64,000 nucleotides of DNA from Pseudomonas viridiflava (GTDB taxonomy: Bacteria > Pseudomonadota > Gammaproteobacteria > Pseudomonadales > Pseudomonadaceae): positions 62,001-126,000 of the forward strand of contig NZ_RBTP01000015.1 in NCBI RefSeq assembly GCF_003702045.1, in the 5' to 3' direction. Of this stretch, positions 55,192 to 64,000 are shown piece after piece. The position numbers and the translations under genes are program-made. The stretch's first letter is position 1; every line of letters begins with the position of its first letter. The notes under the pieces are model-generated. The model was not told where the DNA came from. It was given only the letters and a program-made list of their open reading frames with translations, and made no database searches.

Positions 55192-55680
55192 ATGAGTGCT
55201 TTCCACGACATCAAGCTGAAAGCGCTGGATGGCCAGGAGCTGTCGCTGGCTCCGTTCAGTGAAAAAGTGGTGCTGGTTGTCAATGTCGCTTCGAAATGTG
55301 GGCTCACGCCGCAATACGCAGCGCTTGAAAATCTTTACCAGCAATACAAGGACAAGGGCCTGACCATCCTGGGTTTGCCCTGTAACCAGTTTGCCGGTCA
55401 AGAACCTGGGACTGAAAAAGAGATCGCCGATTTCTGCGAGCTCAACTACGGTGTGACGTTTCCTCTGGGCGAGAAGCTTGAGGTGAACGGGCCGCATCGT
55501 CATCCACTCTATCGTCTGCTGGCGGGTGAGGGAGCCGAGTTTCCCGGCGACATCACCTGGAATTTTGAAAAATTTCTCGTTCGCAAAAGTGGCGAAGTCA
55601 TTGCGCGTTTCTCCCCGCGCACGGCACCTGACGATCCTGCCGTCATCCAGGCGATCGAAAAGGCGCTCGGTCTGCACTGA
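55192..55680 (+). CDS. Glutathione peroxidase-like thiol peroxidase
   Basis: 162 residues. The peroxidatic Cys is in NVASKCGLTPQY, with the family's LGLPCNQFAGQEPG and ITWNFEKFLV blocks, which hold the Gln and Trp of the active site. It removes hydroperoxides in the cytoplasm, probably with thioredoxin as donor. The ATG at 55192 (MSAFHDIKL) has GGGGG before it. Order slyD-gpx matches P. aeruginosa. Confidence 0.93.
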   Translation: MSAFHDIKLKALDGQELSLAPFSEKVVLVVNVASKCGLTPQYAALENLYQQYKDKGLTILGLPCNQFAGQEPGTEKEIADFCELNYGVTFPLGEKLEVNGPHRHPLYRLLAGEGAEFPGDITWNFEKFLVRKSGEVIARFSPRTAPDDPAVIQAIEKALGLH

Positions 55681-55857
55681 TCGCCTGTTCGGGTGGCCTG
55701 CGACGCCTCGGCCACCCCGTCTGCCTACTGCTTCTGAACTCAAATCAGTCAAATCAATAGTACTGGGCCTGTGCTCGCAGTACGCCCTATGCTGCGCGCT
55801 TGATTCGGCATGCCGTGCCGGGTCGCGAACTGTCAATGCTCATTGGAGACCCCGCGC

Positions 55858-56961
55858 ATGCCGGTAAAAGCCTTGTTCACACCCTTTCATCTGGGCAGCC
55901 TGGAATTATCGTCACGTGTGGTCATGGCGCCGATGACGCGCTCTTTTTCGCCAGGGCATGTGCCGAACTCAAAGGTCGTCGAATACTACCGGCGTCGCGC
56001 TGCCGCTGGCGTCGGGCTGATTATCACCGAGGGCACGACGGTGGATCACAAGGCTTCCAATGGCTACCCCAATGTGCCGCAATTCTTTGGCGAAGCGCCG
56101 TTGGCAGGCTGGAAAAAGGTCGTCGATGCCGTACACGCAGAGGGCGGCAAGATCGCGCCGCAGCTCTGGCATGTCGGCTCTGTCCGCCGTCTCGGCACTG
56201 AACCTGACGGCAGCGTGCCTGCCTATGGGCCGATGGAGAAGGTCAAGGACGGGCAGGTGCTGGTTCATGGCATGAGCACGCAGGATATCGACGAGGTTGT
56301 CGCTGCCTTCGCTCAGGCAGCCGCCGATGCCAAAGCCATCGGCATGGATGGCGTTGAAATCCACGGCGCTCACGGCTACCTCATCGACCAGTTTTTCTGG
56401 GAGGGCAGCAACCAGCGCACGGACGAGTACGGTGGCAGCCTTGCCAATCGTTCGCGATTCGCCATCGAACTGATCCAGGCGGTACGTGCCGCGGTCGGAC
56501 AGGATTACCCGATCATCTTCCGTTTCTCACAGTGGAAGCAGCAGGATTACACCGCACGTCTGGTTCAAACACCGGAGGCGTTGGGCGAATTCCTTCAGCC
56601 ACTGTCGGACGCAGGTGTGGACATCTTTCATTGTTCGACACGGCGTTTCTGGGAAGCTGAATTCGAAGGTTCCGATCTGAACCTGGCCGGCTGGACGCGC
56701 AAGCTGACTGGCAAACCGACCATTACGGTCGGCAGCGTCGGGCTAGATGGCGAGTTTCTGCAGTTTATGGTCAACACTGACAAGGTTGCTCAACCGGCCA
56801 GCCTTGAGAACCTGCTGGAGCGTTTGGGCAACGACGAGTTCGATCTGGTGGCGGTTGGACGAGCGCTGCTGGTTGACCCGGAATGGGCCGTTAAAGTGCG
56901 CGAGGGCCGCGAGCAGGACATCCTGCCATTCAGTCGAGAGGCACTGACGACGCTCGCCTGA
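55858..56961 (+). CDS. Alkene reductase, Old Yellow Enzyme family
   Basis: 367-residue FMN enzyme that reduces activated C=C bonds with NAD(P)H. The N-terminus MPVKALFTPFHLGSLELSSRVVMAPMTR, the FMN/substrate region GVEIHGAHGYLIDQFFWEGSNQRTDEYGGS and C-terminal VAVGRALLVDPEWAVKV are characteristic. The ATG at 55858 is chosen over 55810. Its 3' end overlaps the convergent glycosyltransferase gene by 32 bases. Confidence 0.92.
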   Translation: MPVKALFTPFHLGSLELSSRVVMAPMTRSFSPGHVPNSKVVEYYRRRAAAGVGLIITEGTTVDHKASNGYPNVPQFFGEAPLAGWKKVVDAVHAEGGKIAPQLWHVGSVRRLGTEPDGSVPAYGPMEKVKDGQVLVHGMSTQDIDEVVAAFAQAAADAKAIGMDGVEIHGAHGYLIDQFFWEGSNQRTDEYGGSLANRSRFAIELIQAVRAAVGQDYPIIFRFSQWKQQDYTARLVQTPEALGEFLQPLSDAGVDIFHCSTRRFWEAEFEGSDLNLAGWTRKLTGKPTITVGSVGLDGEFLQFMVNTDKVAQPASLENLLERLGNDEFDLVAVGRALLVDPEWAVKVREGREQDILPFSREALTTLA

Positions 56962-58141
56962 CCGTGGTGCGAGTGACCTGCTCTGCCTCTGGCGTGTTCA
57001 GGGGCGGGCAGACCTCCAGCAACTGGCGTTCGAACTGATCGATAATCGCTGGCCATCCCTGACGGCCCGCATGCTGCCTCGCGTTCAGGCGGACGCGACG
57101 CAGCGTCTCATCGTCTTCCAGCATCCAGAGCGCTGAGTCAATGAACGCCGCTTCGTCGGCAGGCATGGCCAGTGCGCCGTTGTGGCCGTGACGAATATGC
57201 TGTCCGGCTGCCGCCTCATCGTAAGCCACCACACCCAGGCCCGAAGCCAGCGCTTCCAGCACCACATTGCCAAAGGTTTCAGTCAGGCTGGGGAACAGAA
57301 ACATGTCGCCTGATGCATAGTGTGTCGCCAGCGCTTCACCCCGTTGAGCGCCGCAGAACAGGGCATCGGGAATCTGCTGCTGCAGCCACGCACGCTGCGG
57401 CCCGTCGCCGACGATGATCAGCTTGATGTTGCGCTGCGGGTAACGGGTTTTCAGGGCTTCGAAGCTGTGTTTGAGCAGACCCAGATTCTTTTCGGGGGCA
57501 AGCCTGCCAACGTGAATGACAGCCGTGTCATGGGTGCCCAGCCCCCAGCTATCGCGTAGCGCCTGCGAACGGCGGGCAGGGTGGAACAGTTGGCTGTCGA
57601 CCCCTCGGGATAGCAACGCGATGCGCTCGAAACCTCGCCGTTCCAGCTCCACTTTCTGGCTGACACTCGGCACCAGTGTCACGCGTGACCGGTTATGGAA
57701 CCAGCGTAGATAGTGGGTCAATAGACGCGTGACAAAGCCCATGCCGTACTGTTGCGTGTACTGAGGGAAGTTGGTGTGAAAACCGCTGACCACCGCGATC
57801 CCCAGGCGCCTGGCTGCCCGCAACGCAGAAAGCCCCAGCGGCCCCTCAGTCGCGATGTACAACACATCAGGTCGCTTGCGCTGCCAGCGGCGCAACAGCT
57901 TGTGCATGGAAGACTGACCCCATTGCAGCCCTGGATACCCAGGGATAGGCCAGCCACGGCACAGCATCAGATCGTCGGCCGCGCTTGCAACAGTGTCGTC
58001 GCTCTGCCGGGGCCGGATCAGCTCAACCCGATGCCCGCGTAACCGCAGACCCTCACACAATCGCCCCAAGGTATTGGCAACGCCATTGATCTCGGGGGTG
58101 AACGTTTCAGTGATGAGGGTGACGTGCAGGGATTGGCTCAT
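56930..58141 (-). CDS. Family 4-type glycosyltransferase
   Basis: 403 residues. N-terminal ITETFTPEINGVANTLGRL and middle GFHTNFPQYTQQYG match the mannosyltransferase-like GT4 group; the donor site is VIHVGRLAPEKN and the E-x7-E motif is in SLTETFGNVVLEALASG. It probably transfers a sugar to a lipid or glycan; the acceptor is unknown. Start at ATG 58141 or 58165. Equivalent to the PA0842 position. Confidence 0.92.
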   Translation of the reverse strand: MSQSLHVTLITETFTPEINGVANTLGRLCEGLRLRGHRVELIRPRQSDDTVASAADDLMLCRGWPIPGYPGLQWGQSSMHKLLRRWQRKRPDVLYIATEGPLGLSALRAARRLGIAVVSGFHTNFPQYTQQYGMGFVTRLLTHYLRWFHNRSRVTLVPSVSQKVELERRGFERIALLSRGVDSQLFHPARRSQALRDSWGLGTHDTAVIHVGRLAPEKNLGLLKHSFEALKTRYPQRNIKLIIVGDGPQRAWLQQQIPDALFCGAQRGEALATHYASGDMFLFPSLTETFGNVVLEALASGLGVVAYDEAAAGQHIRHGHNGALAMPADEAAFIDSALWMLEDDETLRRVRLNARQHAGRQGWPAIIDQFERQLLEVCPPLNTPEAEQVTRTTVRRASSVPLD

Positions 58142-58297
58142 GAGAAGAGTCTCGTCCGAAGACATGTCGGTAATGTGGCGGGTTTGTGATGGATTTGTGA
58201 TGGGGGGGACACGTCGCATTGAGGGAGGGAATGCAGGATGGGGCCAGTCACGTTTGAGCCGGGTTTGGAAGGGGCTATATACGAGGCTATATACGGA

Positions 58298-58444
58298 CTA
58301 CAGCGTCTTGTTAGGCGTTGATGATTCCACATGCTTCAGTATCTGAGAAAACTGTACGGCACGAGACCGCGCTGTTTTTTCTAGCGCCGCTGACTCGGCG
58401 TTTCCGGCCAGGCGGGATGTGGAGGAGGGCTGTTCAATGTGCAT
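58298..58444 (-). CDS. 48-residue small protein in an AT-rich gap
   Basis: MHIEQPSSTSRLAGNAESAA followed by LEKTARSRAVQFSQILKH and a Ser/Thr-rich end. An AGGAG site lies 9 bases before the ATG (58442-58444). Polar and probably helical, with no membrane segment or signal peptide. The family is unknown. It lies between the alginate-lyase-like gene and the glycosyltransferase on the same strand, behind three GTCCTACA octamers. Confidence 0.5.
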   Translation of the reverse strand: MHIEQPSSTSRLAGNAESAALEKTARSRAVQFSQILKHVESSTPNKTL

Positions 58445-58510
58445 GGTTGTATGCTCCTGTTAGTTAAAACAGGTAGAGCAAATGAAGTGCCAGTTTTTTC
58501 AAAATTTTAG

Positions 58511-58575
58511 GTCCTACAGGATTGCGCTCAATAAAGTCATCAATAAACTTTTAAGTCCTACATACATGTCCTACA
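58511..58575. promoter_or_regulatory. Three exact GTCCTACA octamers in an AT-rich promoter-like region
   Basis: Direct copies at 58511-58518, 58555-58562 and 58568-58575 (TGTAGGAC on the minus strand). The last two are 13 bases apart start to start, and the first is 44 bases from the second. They lie 67-131 bases upstream of the 48-residue ORF. Candidate binding sites for an unknown regulator. Confidence 0.5.
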
Positions 58576-58687
58576 CATGACGCCGTTTAAGCCGTGGCAA
58601 TAATCTGCCGATTGGGGTGAGGTGTTGCCGTTGCATGATGGTTTTCCGGCAGGTGAGGGCGTTGTGTACACCCTCTATCCCTTACCG

Positions 58688-59923
58688 CTATAAGTGCTGC
58701 AGCGAGAACATCAGAGTGCCGTAACCCAGTTGGTCATAACCGCCGCTGTTAGGGCTGTAATTACCACCGCCGCCCTCGACCCTGACCTGTTTGGCGAACG
58801 CTTCCACATGGGGTGCTTTAAGGCGTTTCAATACCACATAATGGTTGTAGAGCAACTCCCAGACAGGGCGTTCGTCGCGGCGGTATTTGTCGGAAATGAC
58901 CACCTGCGTACCGATACTTTTGGTATAAGGCGTAAAAGGTACGTCATAACCGAGGTTATAACGGGCTGCATACTCGGCACCTGCCAGGACGCGGTTGTTG
59001 TCGTAGCCGAACAGGTCATCACCCTGATTCCATGCCATTTGGCAGAATGAACCGAGCAATGCGATATCCAGCATCGTGTGCGCCTGATCCCGGCCACTTT
59101 CCTGCACCTGACCGAGGGAGGGGTTGTACAGGTGCCAGACAACATGTTTGATGGCGCCGTTGCCTGCGCCATTTTTGAAGTAGTTGACCGCCTCATTGTA
59201 AATATCGCGTCGATCACTCAGAACGCCGATGGCCAGCATGGCATTCATGTTCGCCAGATCCCAGTTCGCCCAGTGATGGTCAACCAGCGCGTTGTCATGA
59301 TGAATCAGGAAGTCGTGGTTCATGGGGTAAAACTTCGTCAGCATCATGTTCTGAAAGCGTTGGAAGTCTGCGGGTGCCCAGCGAGGATAGTTACGCAGGA
59401 TCTCGGCGGCGTTTGCGAACTCATAGCCATACAGTCCGGAAGCCAAATACCGGTCACCCGAGCCCTCAATCGATGTGAGGGTCGATGACCATTGATTCAG
59501 CACGTCGATGGCCTTTTCTGCATAAGCATTGTCATGCGAAATCTTCCAGCGCAGGGCCAGTGCGTACGCGGTCGCTGCGTCATTGAATAGCGCGCTGTAG
59601 TTTTCCTTGTGCTTCTGATGGTCCAGTCCGCGATAAACGATGGCTTGTGGATTGGGTTTCCAGTCGAGTGAGGCGTGACGGTTGGCGGTCAGTGTCTGCC
59701 AGCCTGCGCTCCACGGTTGTTCATGGTGAGCCACCTTGTTTTCCACGCGTTCAAAGTCTTGCTGCGAGTGCAGCAGGCCTGGATGTGTGAATGGCGATGC
59801 CGCCTGCGCTGCATGGCAGTGGACACTCATGAACAACAGGCCAATTAGCAGGCTGCCGCTGAAGACCGTCGATATCTTTCGTCCTGGACTGCATGATGAT
59901 TTCAATGTCGTTCCCGTCTGCAT
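58688..59923 (-). CDS. Alginate lyase family protein, secreted
   Basis: 411 residues with a long N-terminal signal (SLLIGLLFMSVHCHAAQAA, cleavage near residue 42). The body matches the alginate lyase superfamily alpha-toroid fold (NWDLANMNAMLAIGVL, NPSLGQVQESGRDQAHTMLDIALLG), with HHDNALVDHHWANWD and SGRDQAHT as likely active-site segments. It should cleave a uronic-acid polymer in the periplasm or outside; the true substrate is not certain. It follows MarR by 37 bases. Confidence 0.85.
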   Translation of the reverse strand: MQTGTTLKSSCSPGRKISTVFSGSLLIGLLFMSVHCHAAQAASPFTHPGLLHSQQDFERVENKVAHHEQPWSAGWQTLTANRHASLDWKPNPQAIVYRGLDHQKHKENYSALFNDAATAYALALRWKISHDNAYAEKAIDVLNQWSSTLTSIEGSGDRYLASGLYGYEFANAAEILRNYPRWAPADFQRFQNMMLTKFYPMNHDFLIHHDNALVDHHWANWDLANMNAMLAIGVLSDRRDIYNEAVNYFKNGAGNGAIKHVVWHLYNPSLGQVQESGRDQAHTMLDIALLGSFCQMAWNQGDDLFGYDNNRVLAGAEYAARYNLGYDVPFTPYTKSIGTQVVISDKYRRDERPVWELLYNHYVVLKRLKAPHVEAFAKQVRVEGGGGNYSPNSGGYDQLGYGTLMFSLQHL

Positions 59924-59960
59924 GTCGATTGAATAAGGGTCAGCCCCGTTTCGCCGATGT

Positions 59961-60392
59961 TCACGTATCGGACGAATGACGATAGGCGCTCAGCTTTTCC
60001 ATGATCGCCCCGGCGGCTTCCAGCTGCCGGCGCTCATCGTCTGTCAGGCACGCCTGCACGGCATCGCTCAACCATTGATCACGCTGGTCTCGACTCGCCT
60101 GCAAAATCGCGTTGCCTTTTTCCGACAGAGCAATCCAGGTACGGCGTTTGTCTTGCGTGTCTGGCGTTCGGGTAATCAGCTCGCGCGCGTCCAGTTCTCT
60201 CAATAAAGAGGCCAGGTTTGACGATTGCATGTTTTCGGTTTCGGCAATTTTTGACGGCGTTGCCGTTCCGCCCATCCGGTCAATGGCGCTCAGGACCAAC
60301 ATTTGCGACCAGCTTTCCGGGTGGTTCTGTGCTTCCTGACGAAGGCGTTTGCCCAGTCGGGTTACTTGTTCGCGTAACAGTGAAATGTTCAT
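59961..60392 (-). CDS. MarR family transcriptional regulator
   Basis: 143 residues. Winged-helix DNA-binding domain (GGTATPSKIAETENMQSSNLASLLRELDARELITRTPDTQDKRRTWIALSEKG) in the middle of a helical dimer. Start at the ATG 60390-60392; an upstream in-frame TTG is less likely. It sits between surE (31 bases upstream) and the alginate-lyase-like gene, so it may control its own operon. Confidence 0.9.
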   Translation of the reverse strand: MNISLLREQVTRLGKRLRQEAQNHPESWSQMLVLSAIDRMGGTATPSKIAETENMQSSNLASLLRELDARELITRTPDTQDKRRTWIALSEKGNAILQASRDQRDQWLSDAVQACLTDDERRQLEAAGAIMEKLSAYRHSSDT

Positions 60393-60423
60393 CGGCAAGT
60401 TCCGGACTTCGAAGTGTGATCGT

Positions 60424-61203
60424 TCATGCAGTGTGTTTTTTCATCCTCGCAAGCCCATCACAATGGGTGCGCTCAAACATCAACGGCGTTGCCGTGATAT
60501 GCCCGGCAAGCAGTTCGGCCGATTCAGTCCCTGCCTGATCGGCCAGGTGGCCTCTTTCAAGGCTTAGCCAGTGATACTCGACACCACGCGGATCATGCTG
60601 TGAGCTGACGGTCACCCCGTCCAGGCGACCTTTGCCCTGACGTGTCAGCTTCAAGGGGCGGACGTCATTGAGCGCGTGGTCAGGGAAATTGACGTTCAGG
60701 CAAACATCGTCAGGCCATTGCATGTTCATGAGTTGAGCAATCACAGCGGGCCCGTGATGGAGCGCAACGTCCCAAGGTATCGCGCGATTGGGGGTTGTCG
60801 CCTGACTCAGCGCGATGGAAGGAATGCCGAACAAGAGGCCCGTCATGGCGGCACCCACCGTTCCTGAAAAGACGGTCTCGACGCCCAGGTTGGTGCCTCT
60901 GTTGACGCCCGAAAGAATAAGGTCAGGTCTGTCGTGATTGAGCAGATGCCCCAGCGCCATTGCCACACAGTCACCGGGAGTGCCGTTGACTGCAAAGCGC
61001 CGGTTACCGTGAGAGCTGAGCCGCAGAGGTGTGTGAAGGCTCAAAGAATGGGAGGCGCCGCTCTGATCAAGTAACGGAGCTACCACCCACACCTCATTGG
61101 CGAGCTGACAGGCGATACGCTCCAGAATTTTTAACCCTGGCGCATTAATGCCGTCGTCATTGGTGAGCAGGATCCGTTCGAACCCGGATGTTCGGCTGTT
61201 CAT
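60424..61203 (-). CDS. surE: SurE family 5'/3'-nucleotidase, second-copy type
   Basis: 259 residues. The catalytic LLTNDDGINAPG with the DD pair is at about residues 12-23, followed by PLLDQSGASHSLS, NGTPGDCVAMAL and SGVNRGTNLG, all typical of SurE metal-dependent phosphatases. It removes phosphate from nucleoside monophosphates. The housekeeping Pseudomonas surE lies beside pcm/truD-type genes, so this MarR-linked copy is probably a paralogue. Confidence 0.88.
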   Translation of the reverse strand: MNSRTSGFERILLTNDDGINAPGLKILERIACQLANEVWVVAPLLDQSGASHSLSLHTPLRLSSHGNRRFAVNGTPGDCVAMALGHLLNHDRPDLILSGVNRGTNLGVETVFSGTVGAAMTGLLFGIPSIALSQATTPNRAIPWDVALHHGPAVIAQLMNMQWPDDVCLNVNFPDHALNDVRPLKLTRQGKGRLDGVTVSSQHDPRGVEYHWLSLERGHLADQAGTESAELLAGHITATPLMFERTHCDGLARMKKHTA

Positions 61204-61255
61204 GAGTCGTCTCCCATCGCACGACCTTGACAGGTCGTAGGCTTACCCTAATTTT

Positions 61256-61271
61256 GCTATATTTACATAGC
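61256..61271. promoter_or_regulatory. Candidate MarR operator upstream of surE
   Basis: GCTAT-ATTTAC-ATAGC, a 16-base AT-rich inverted repeat 53 bases upstream of the surE ATG. The size and composition suit a MarR dimer site. A second inverted repeat, ACGACCT-TGAC-AGGTCGT, lies between it and the start (61221-61238). Confidence 0.45.
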
Positions 61272-61368
61272 TAAATTTGTATAGGTATTCCTTAACGGGA
61301 ATTTCATTTAGAAGCCGCGATGATGGTCCGGTCGTCGCGAAGGGCGAGCGACGACCGGCCAGTGTCGA

Positions 61369-62130
61369 TCAGGTCCGCGTGACTCGGGTCGGCAACGCCT
61401 CCGCCCCACGCTCACGCACCCAGAACAAGGTCGCCCCTGCCACCGCAGCGGGCATCATCAGCAGGTTGACGACCGGAATCAGCAGCGCGACGTAAACGAT
61501 GCCGCCGAAACTCAGGCTCTGCCAGCGTTTGGTTTTCAGCCAGCCGAGCATTTCGTTCCAGCCCAGCTTGTGGTTATCGGCGGGGTAGTCGATGTACTGG
61601 ATGGCCATCATCCAGACGCCGAACAACAGCCATAGCGGCGCGGCGATGATGTTGACCACGGGTATGAATGACAGGATGAACAGCCCCAGCATGCGCGGCA
61701 GCATGTAGCCCAGTTTGCGCGCCTCACGCGCCAGGGTACGCGGCACCATCGCAACCAGTTCGGCCCAACTGAAGGCGGGTGATTCGTCCACGCCGCGCAC
61801 CACCGCTTCGACTTTCTCCGACAGAAAACCGTTGAATGGCGCAGCGATGACGTTGGCAACCATCGTGAAGGTGAAGAACACCATCAGCAGCACCAGCGCG
61901 ACGAAGAGCGGCCAGAGGATGTAGCTGAGAAAGCTCAGCCAGTGGGGCAGCGTGGGCATGAACGCATCGACCCACAGCTCGAACTGATGGATCGCCAGAT
62001 AGATGACCCCACAGAACAGCACCAGGTTGATGCTCAAGGGCAGCAGCACGAACAGGCGCAGCTGCGGGCTCATGACCAGTTTCAGGCCTTCTCTGAGGTA
62101 TTGCGGGCCGGTGAGGGCAGGTGCAGGCAT
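61369..62130 (-). CDS. cysZ: Sulfate transporter CysZ
   Basis: 253 residues with four or more hydrophobic segments ([51 protein letters not shown], then two in the second half) and family blocks [10 protein letters not shown] and [14 protein letters not shown]. It mediates sulfate uptake for cysteine synthesis. The ATG at 62128-62130 ([11 protein letters not shown]) is used. It is divergent from the peroxiredoxin gene with about 290 bases between. Confidence 0.92.
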   Translation of the reverse strand: MPAPALTGPQYLREGLKLVMSPQLRLFVLLPLSINLVLFCGVIYLAIHQFELWVDAFMPTLPHWLSFLSYILWPLFVALVLLMVFFTFTMVANVIAAPFNGFLSEKVEAVVRGVDESPAFSWAELVAMVPRTLAREARKLGYMLPRMLGLFILSFIPVVNIIAAPLWLLFGVWMMAIQYIDYPADNHKLGWNEMLGWLKTKRWQSLSFGGIVYVALLIPVVNLLMMPAAVAGATLFWVRERGAEALPTRVTRT

Positions 62131-62418
62131 GGCAGCCTCCGAACGCTTGAAAGGCGTGACCTTACCGGCTTTGTGTTGGCCGTGAAAGAGGCGGCTTGCA
62201 GCTGTTTTTTCAGGTTGGATTCGACGTGCGGTCGATCCGTCACCTCTGGAAGGAATAATCTGAACATCGCCCAAGGGGCAGAATCAGAATGACCTCTGGG
62301 TTGTATAGAGGCGGCCTATAAGGTGGATTGTGAAACGATATTTCCTTACTCTCTGCCACCCCGATAGGCTTGTCAGCAATTTCAGGACCTGTCCTTTCAA
62401 TTTTTCATGGAGTTATCA

Positions 62419-63018
62419 ATGAGCGTACTGGTAAACAAGCTAGCCCCGGATTTCGACGCAGCAGCGGTATTGGGTGACGGTTCCATCGTCGACAGCTTCA
62501 AGCTGTCGTCCCTGCGCGGCAAATACGTGGTCTTGTTCTTCTGGCCTCTGGATTTCACCTTTGTCTGCCCGTCGGAAATCATCGCCCACAACAACCGCAT
62601 CGCCAAATTCCGCGAGCTGGGTGTTGAAGTGGTTGGCGTTTCCATCGATTCGCAATTCACCCACTTTGCGTGGCGCAGCACCCCGGTAGAAAAAGGCGGC
62701 ATTGGCGAAGTCGAGTTCACGATGGTGGCCGACGTCAAGCACGAGATCACCCGCGCCTATGGCATTGAGCATGACGACGGCGTTGCTCTGCGTGCATCGT
62801 TCCTGATCGACAAGGCAGGCGTGGTTCAGCACCAAGTGGTCAACAACCTGCCACTGGGCCGCGACGTGGACGACATGGTGCGTCTGGTCGAAGCGCTGCA
62901 GTTCACTGAAGAGCACGGCGAAGTCTGCCCGGCAGGCTGGCGTCCAGGCCAGAAAGGCATGAAAGCCGATGCACAAGGTGTGGCTGATTACCTGGCTTCC
63001 AACGCCAAGAGCCTGTAA
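62419..63018 (+). CDS. 2-Cys peroxiredoxin (AhpC/Prx1 type)
   Basis: 199 residues. Peroxidatic Cys50 in DFTFVCPSE and resolving Cys170 in HGEVCPAGW, the typical 2-Cys pattern. It reduces hydrogen peroxide and organic peroxides. The ATG at 62419 has GGAG before it. The thioredoxin reductase gene follows after 140 bases on the same strand, a natural electron-supply partner (as PA0848-PA0849 in P. aeruginosa). Confidence 0.94.
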   Translation: MSVLVNKLAPDFDAAAVLGDGSIVDSFKLSSLRGKYVVLFFWPLDFTFVCPSEIIAHNNRIAKFRELGVEVVGVSIDSQFTHFAWRSTPVEKGGIGEVEFTMVADVKHEITRAYGIEHDDGVALRASFLIDKAGVVQHQVVNNLPLGRDVDDMVRLVEALQFTEEHGEVCPAGWRPGQKGMKADAQGVADYLASNAKSL

Positions 63019-63149
63019 CTGATGTCGGCGGCCTGACGTTCGTCGGGTCGCCGCCGCAGAATTTTCAGGACGGTTGAGCGATCTCAGGTTTCTCAGCCAT
63101 CCTTTCTTATCCAGCCGTTCCGACCGCGGCGTAAAAGGCCGGTCGATAG

Positions 63150-64000
<851 letters not shown>

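Noticed and set aside
58441..58690. HrpL-type (hrp box) promoter for a type III effector
   Set aside because: No GGAACC-N16-CCAC pattern is present on either strand of this gap, so an effector reading of the 48-residue ORF is not supported.

Overview
The window reads as chromosome from a Pseudomonas of the P. syringae group. The genes are GC-rich and tightly packed, and the gaps carry REP-type hairpins built on GTGGGAGCGGACTTGTCCGCG or GAGCAAGCTCGC. One gene (7954-8940) closely resembles, from memory, the bacterial renalase studied in P. savastanoi pv. phaseolicola. I see no rRNA, tRNA, CRISPR array, insertion sequence or prophage.

Layout. 1-7433 (minus): a tightly coupled operon of DUF523/DUF1722 protein, MerR-type LitR-like regulator, CPD photolyase, SnoaL-like protein, SDR, FAD oxidoreductase, DUF1365 protein and a Cfa-type methyltransferase cut by the window edge. 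Two TGTACA-N12-TGTA operators and a sigma70-like promoter lie upstream. 7742-8940 (minus): Trp-rich small protein and renalase, with a third such operator upstream at 8988-9011. 9240-11188 (plus): TIGR01777 epimerase and hemH. 11422-14112: uraA-upp facing hpt. 14183-21600: small conserved genes, a two-gene amino-acid ABC uptake unit, homocysteine S-methyltransferase, mqo and a YajG lipoprotein. 21864-22814: a probable accessory islet (P-loop kinase, small membrane protein). 23092-29479: acyltransferase, Cys-rich protein, DUF2007, YedK, M48 lipoprotein, a GDT1 exporter with a yybP-ykoY manganese riboswitch, rsmC and a hydroxyacid dehydrogenase. 29566-38712 (plus): LysE exporter, fatty acyl-CoA ligase, the DUF1302/DUF1329 pair and a MalT-like LuxR regulator. 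38721-39911: HD-GYP protein. 40230-50054: rutABCDF and divergent rutR, then a four-gene BMP-type nucleobase/nucleoside ABC importer. 50155-56961: OmpA lipoprotein, acyltransferase, pta, DUF3565, slyD, glutathione peroxidase and an Old Yellow Enzyme. 56930-61203 (minus): glycosyltransferase, a 48-codon small ORF, alginate-lyase-like enzyme, MarR and a SurE paralogue. 61369-64000: cysZ, then a 2-Cys peroxiredoxin and trxB (cut by the window end).

How the parts fit. The first 9 kb look like a light-response module: a class II-type LitR without a visible cobalamin motif, operators matching the LitR consensus, photolyase, and a lipid-modifying set resembling the singlet-oxygen regulon of Rhodobacter. 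The pyrimidine region looks like one regulon: a perfect RutR palindrome sits between rutA and rutR, and a one-mismatch copy lies in front of the ABC importer. This suggests the importer replaces the missing rutG permease. The peroxiredoxin, thioredoxin reductase and glutathione peroxidase genes form the thiol-peroxide defence at the right-hand end.
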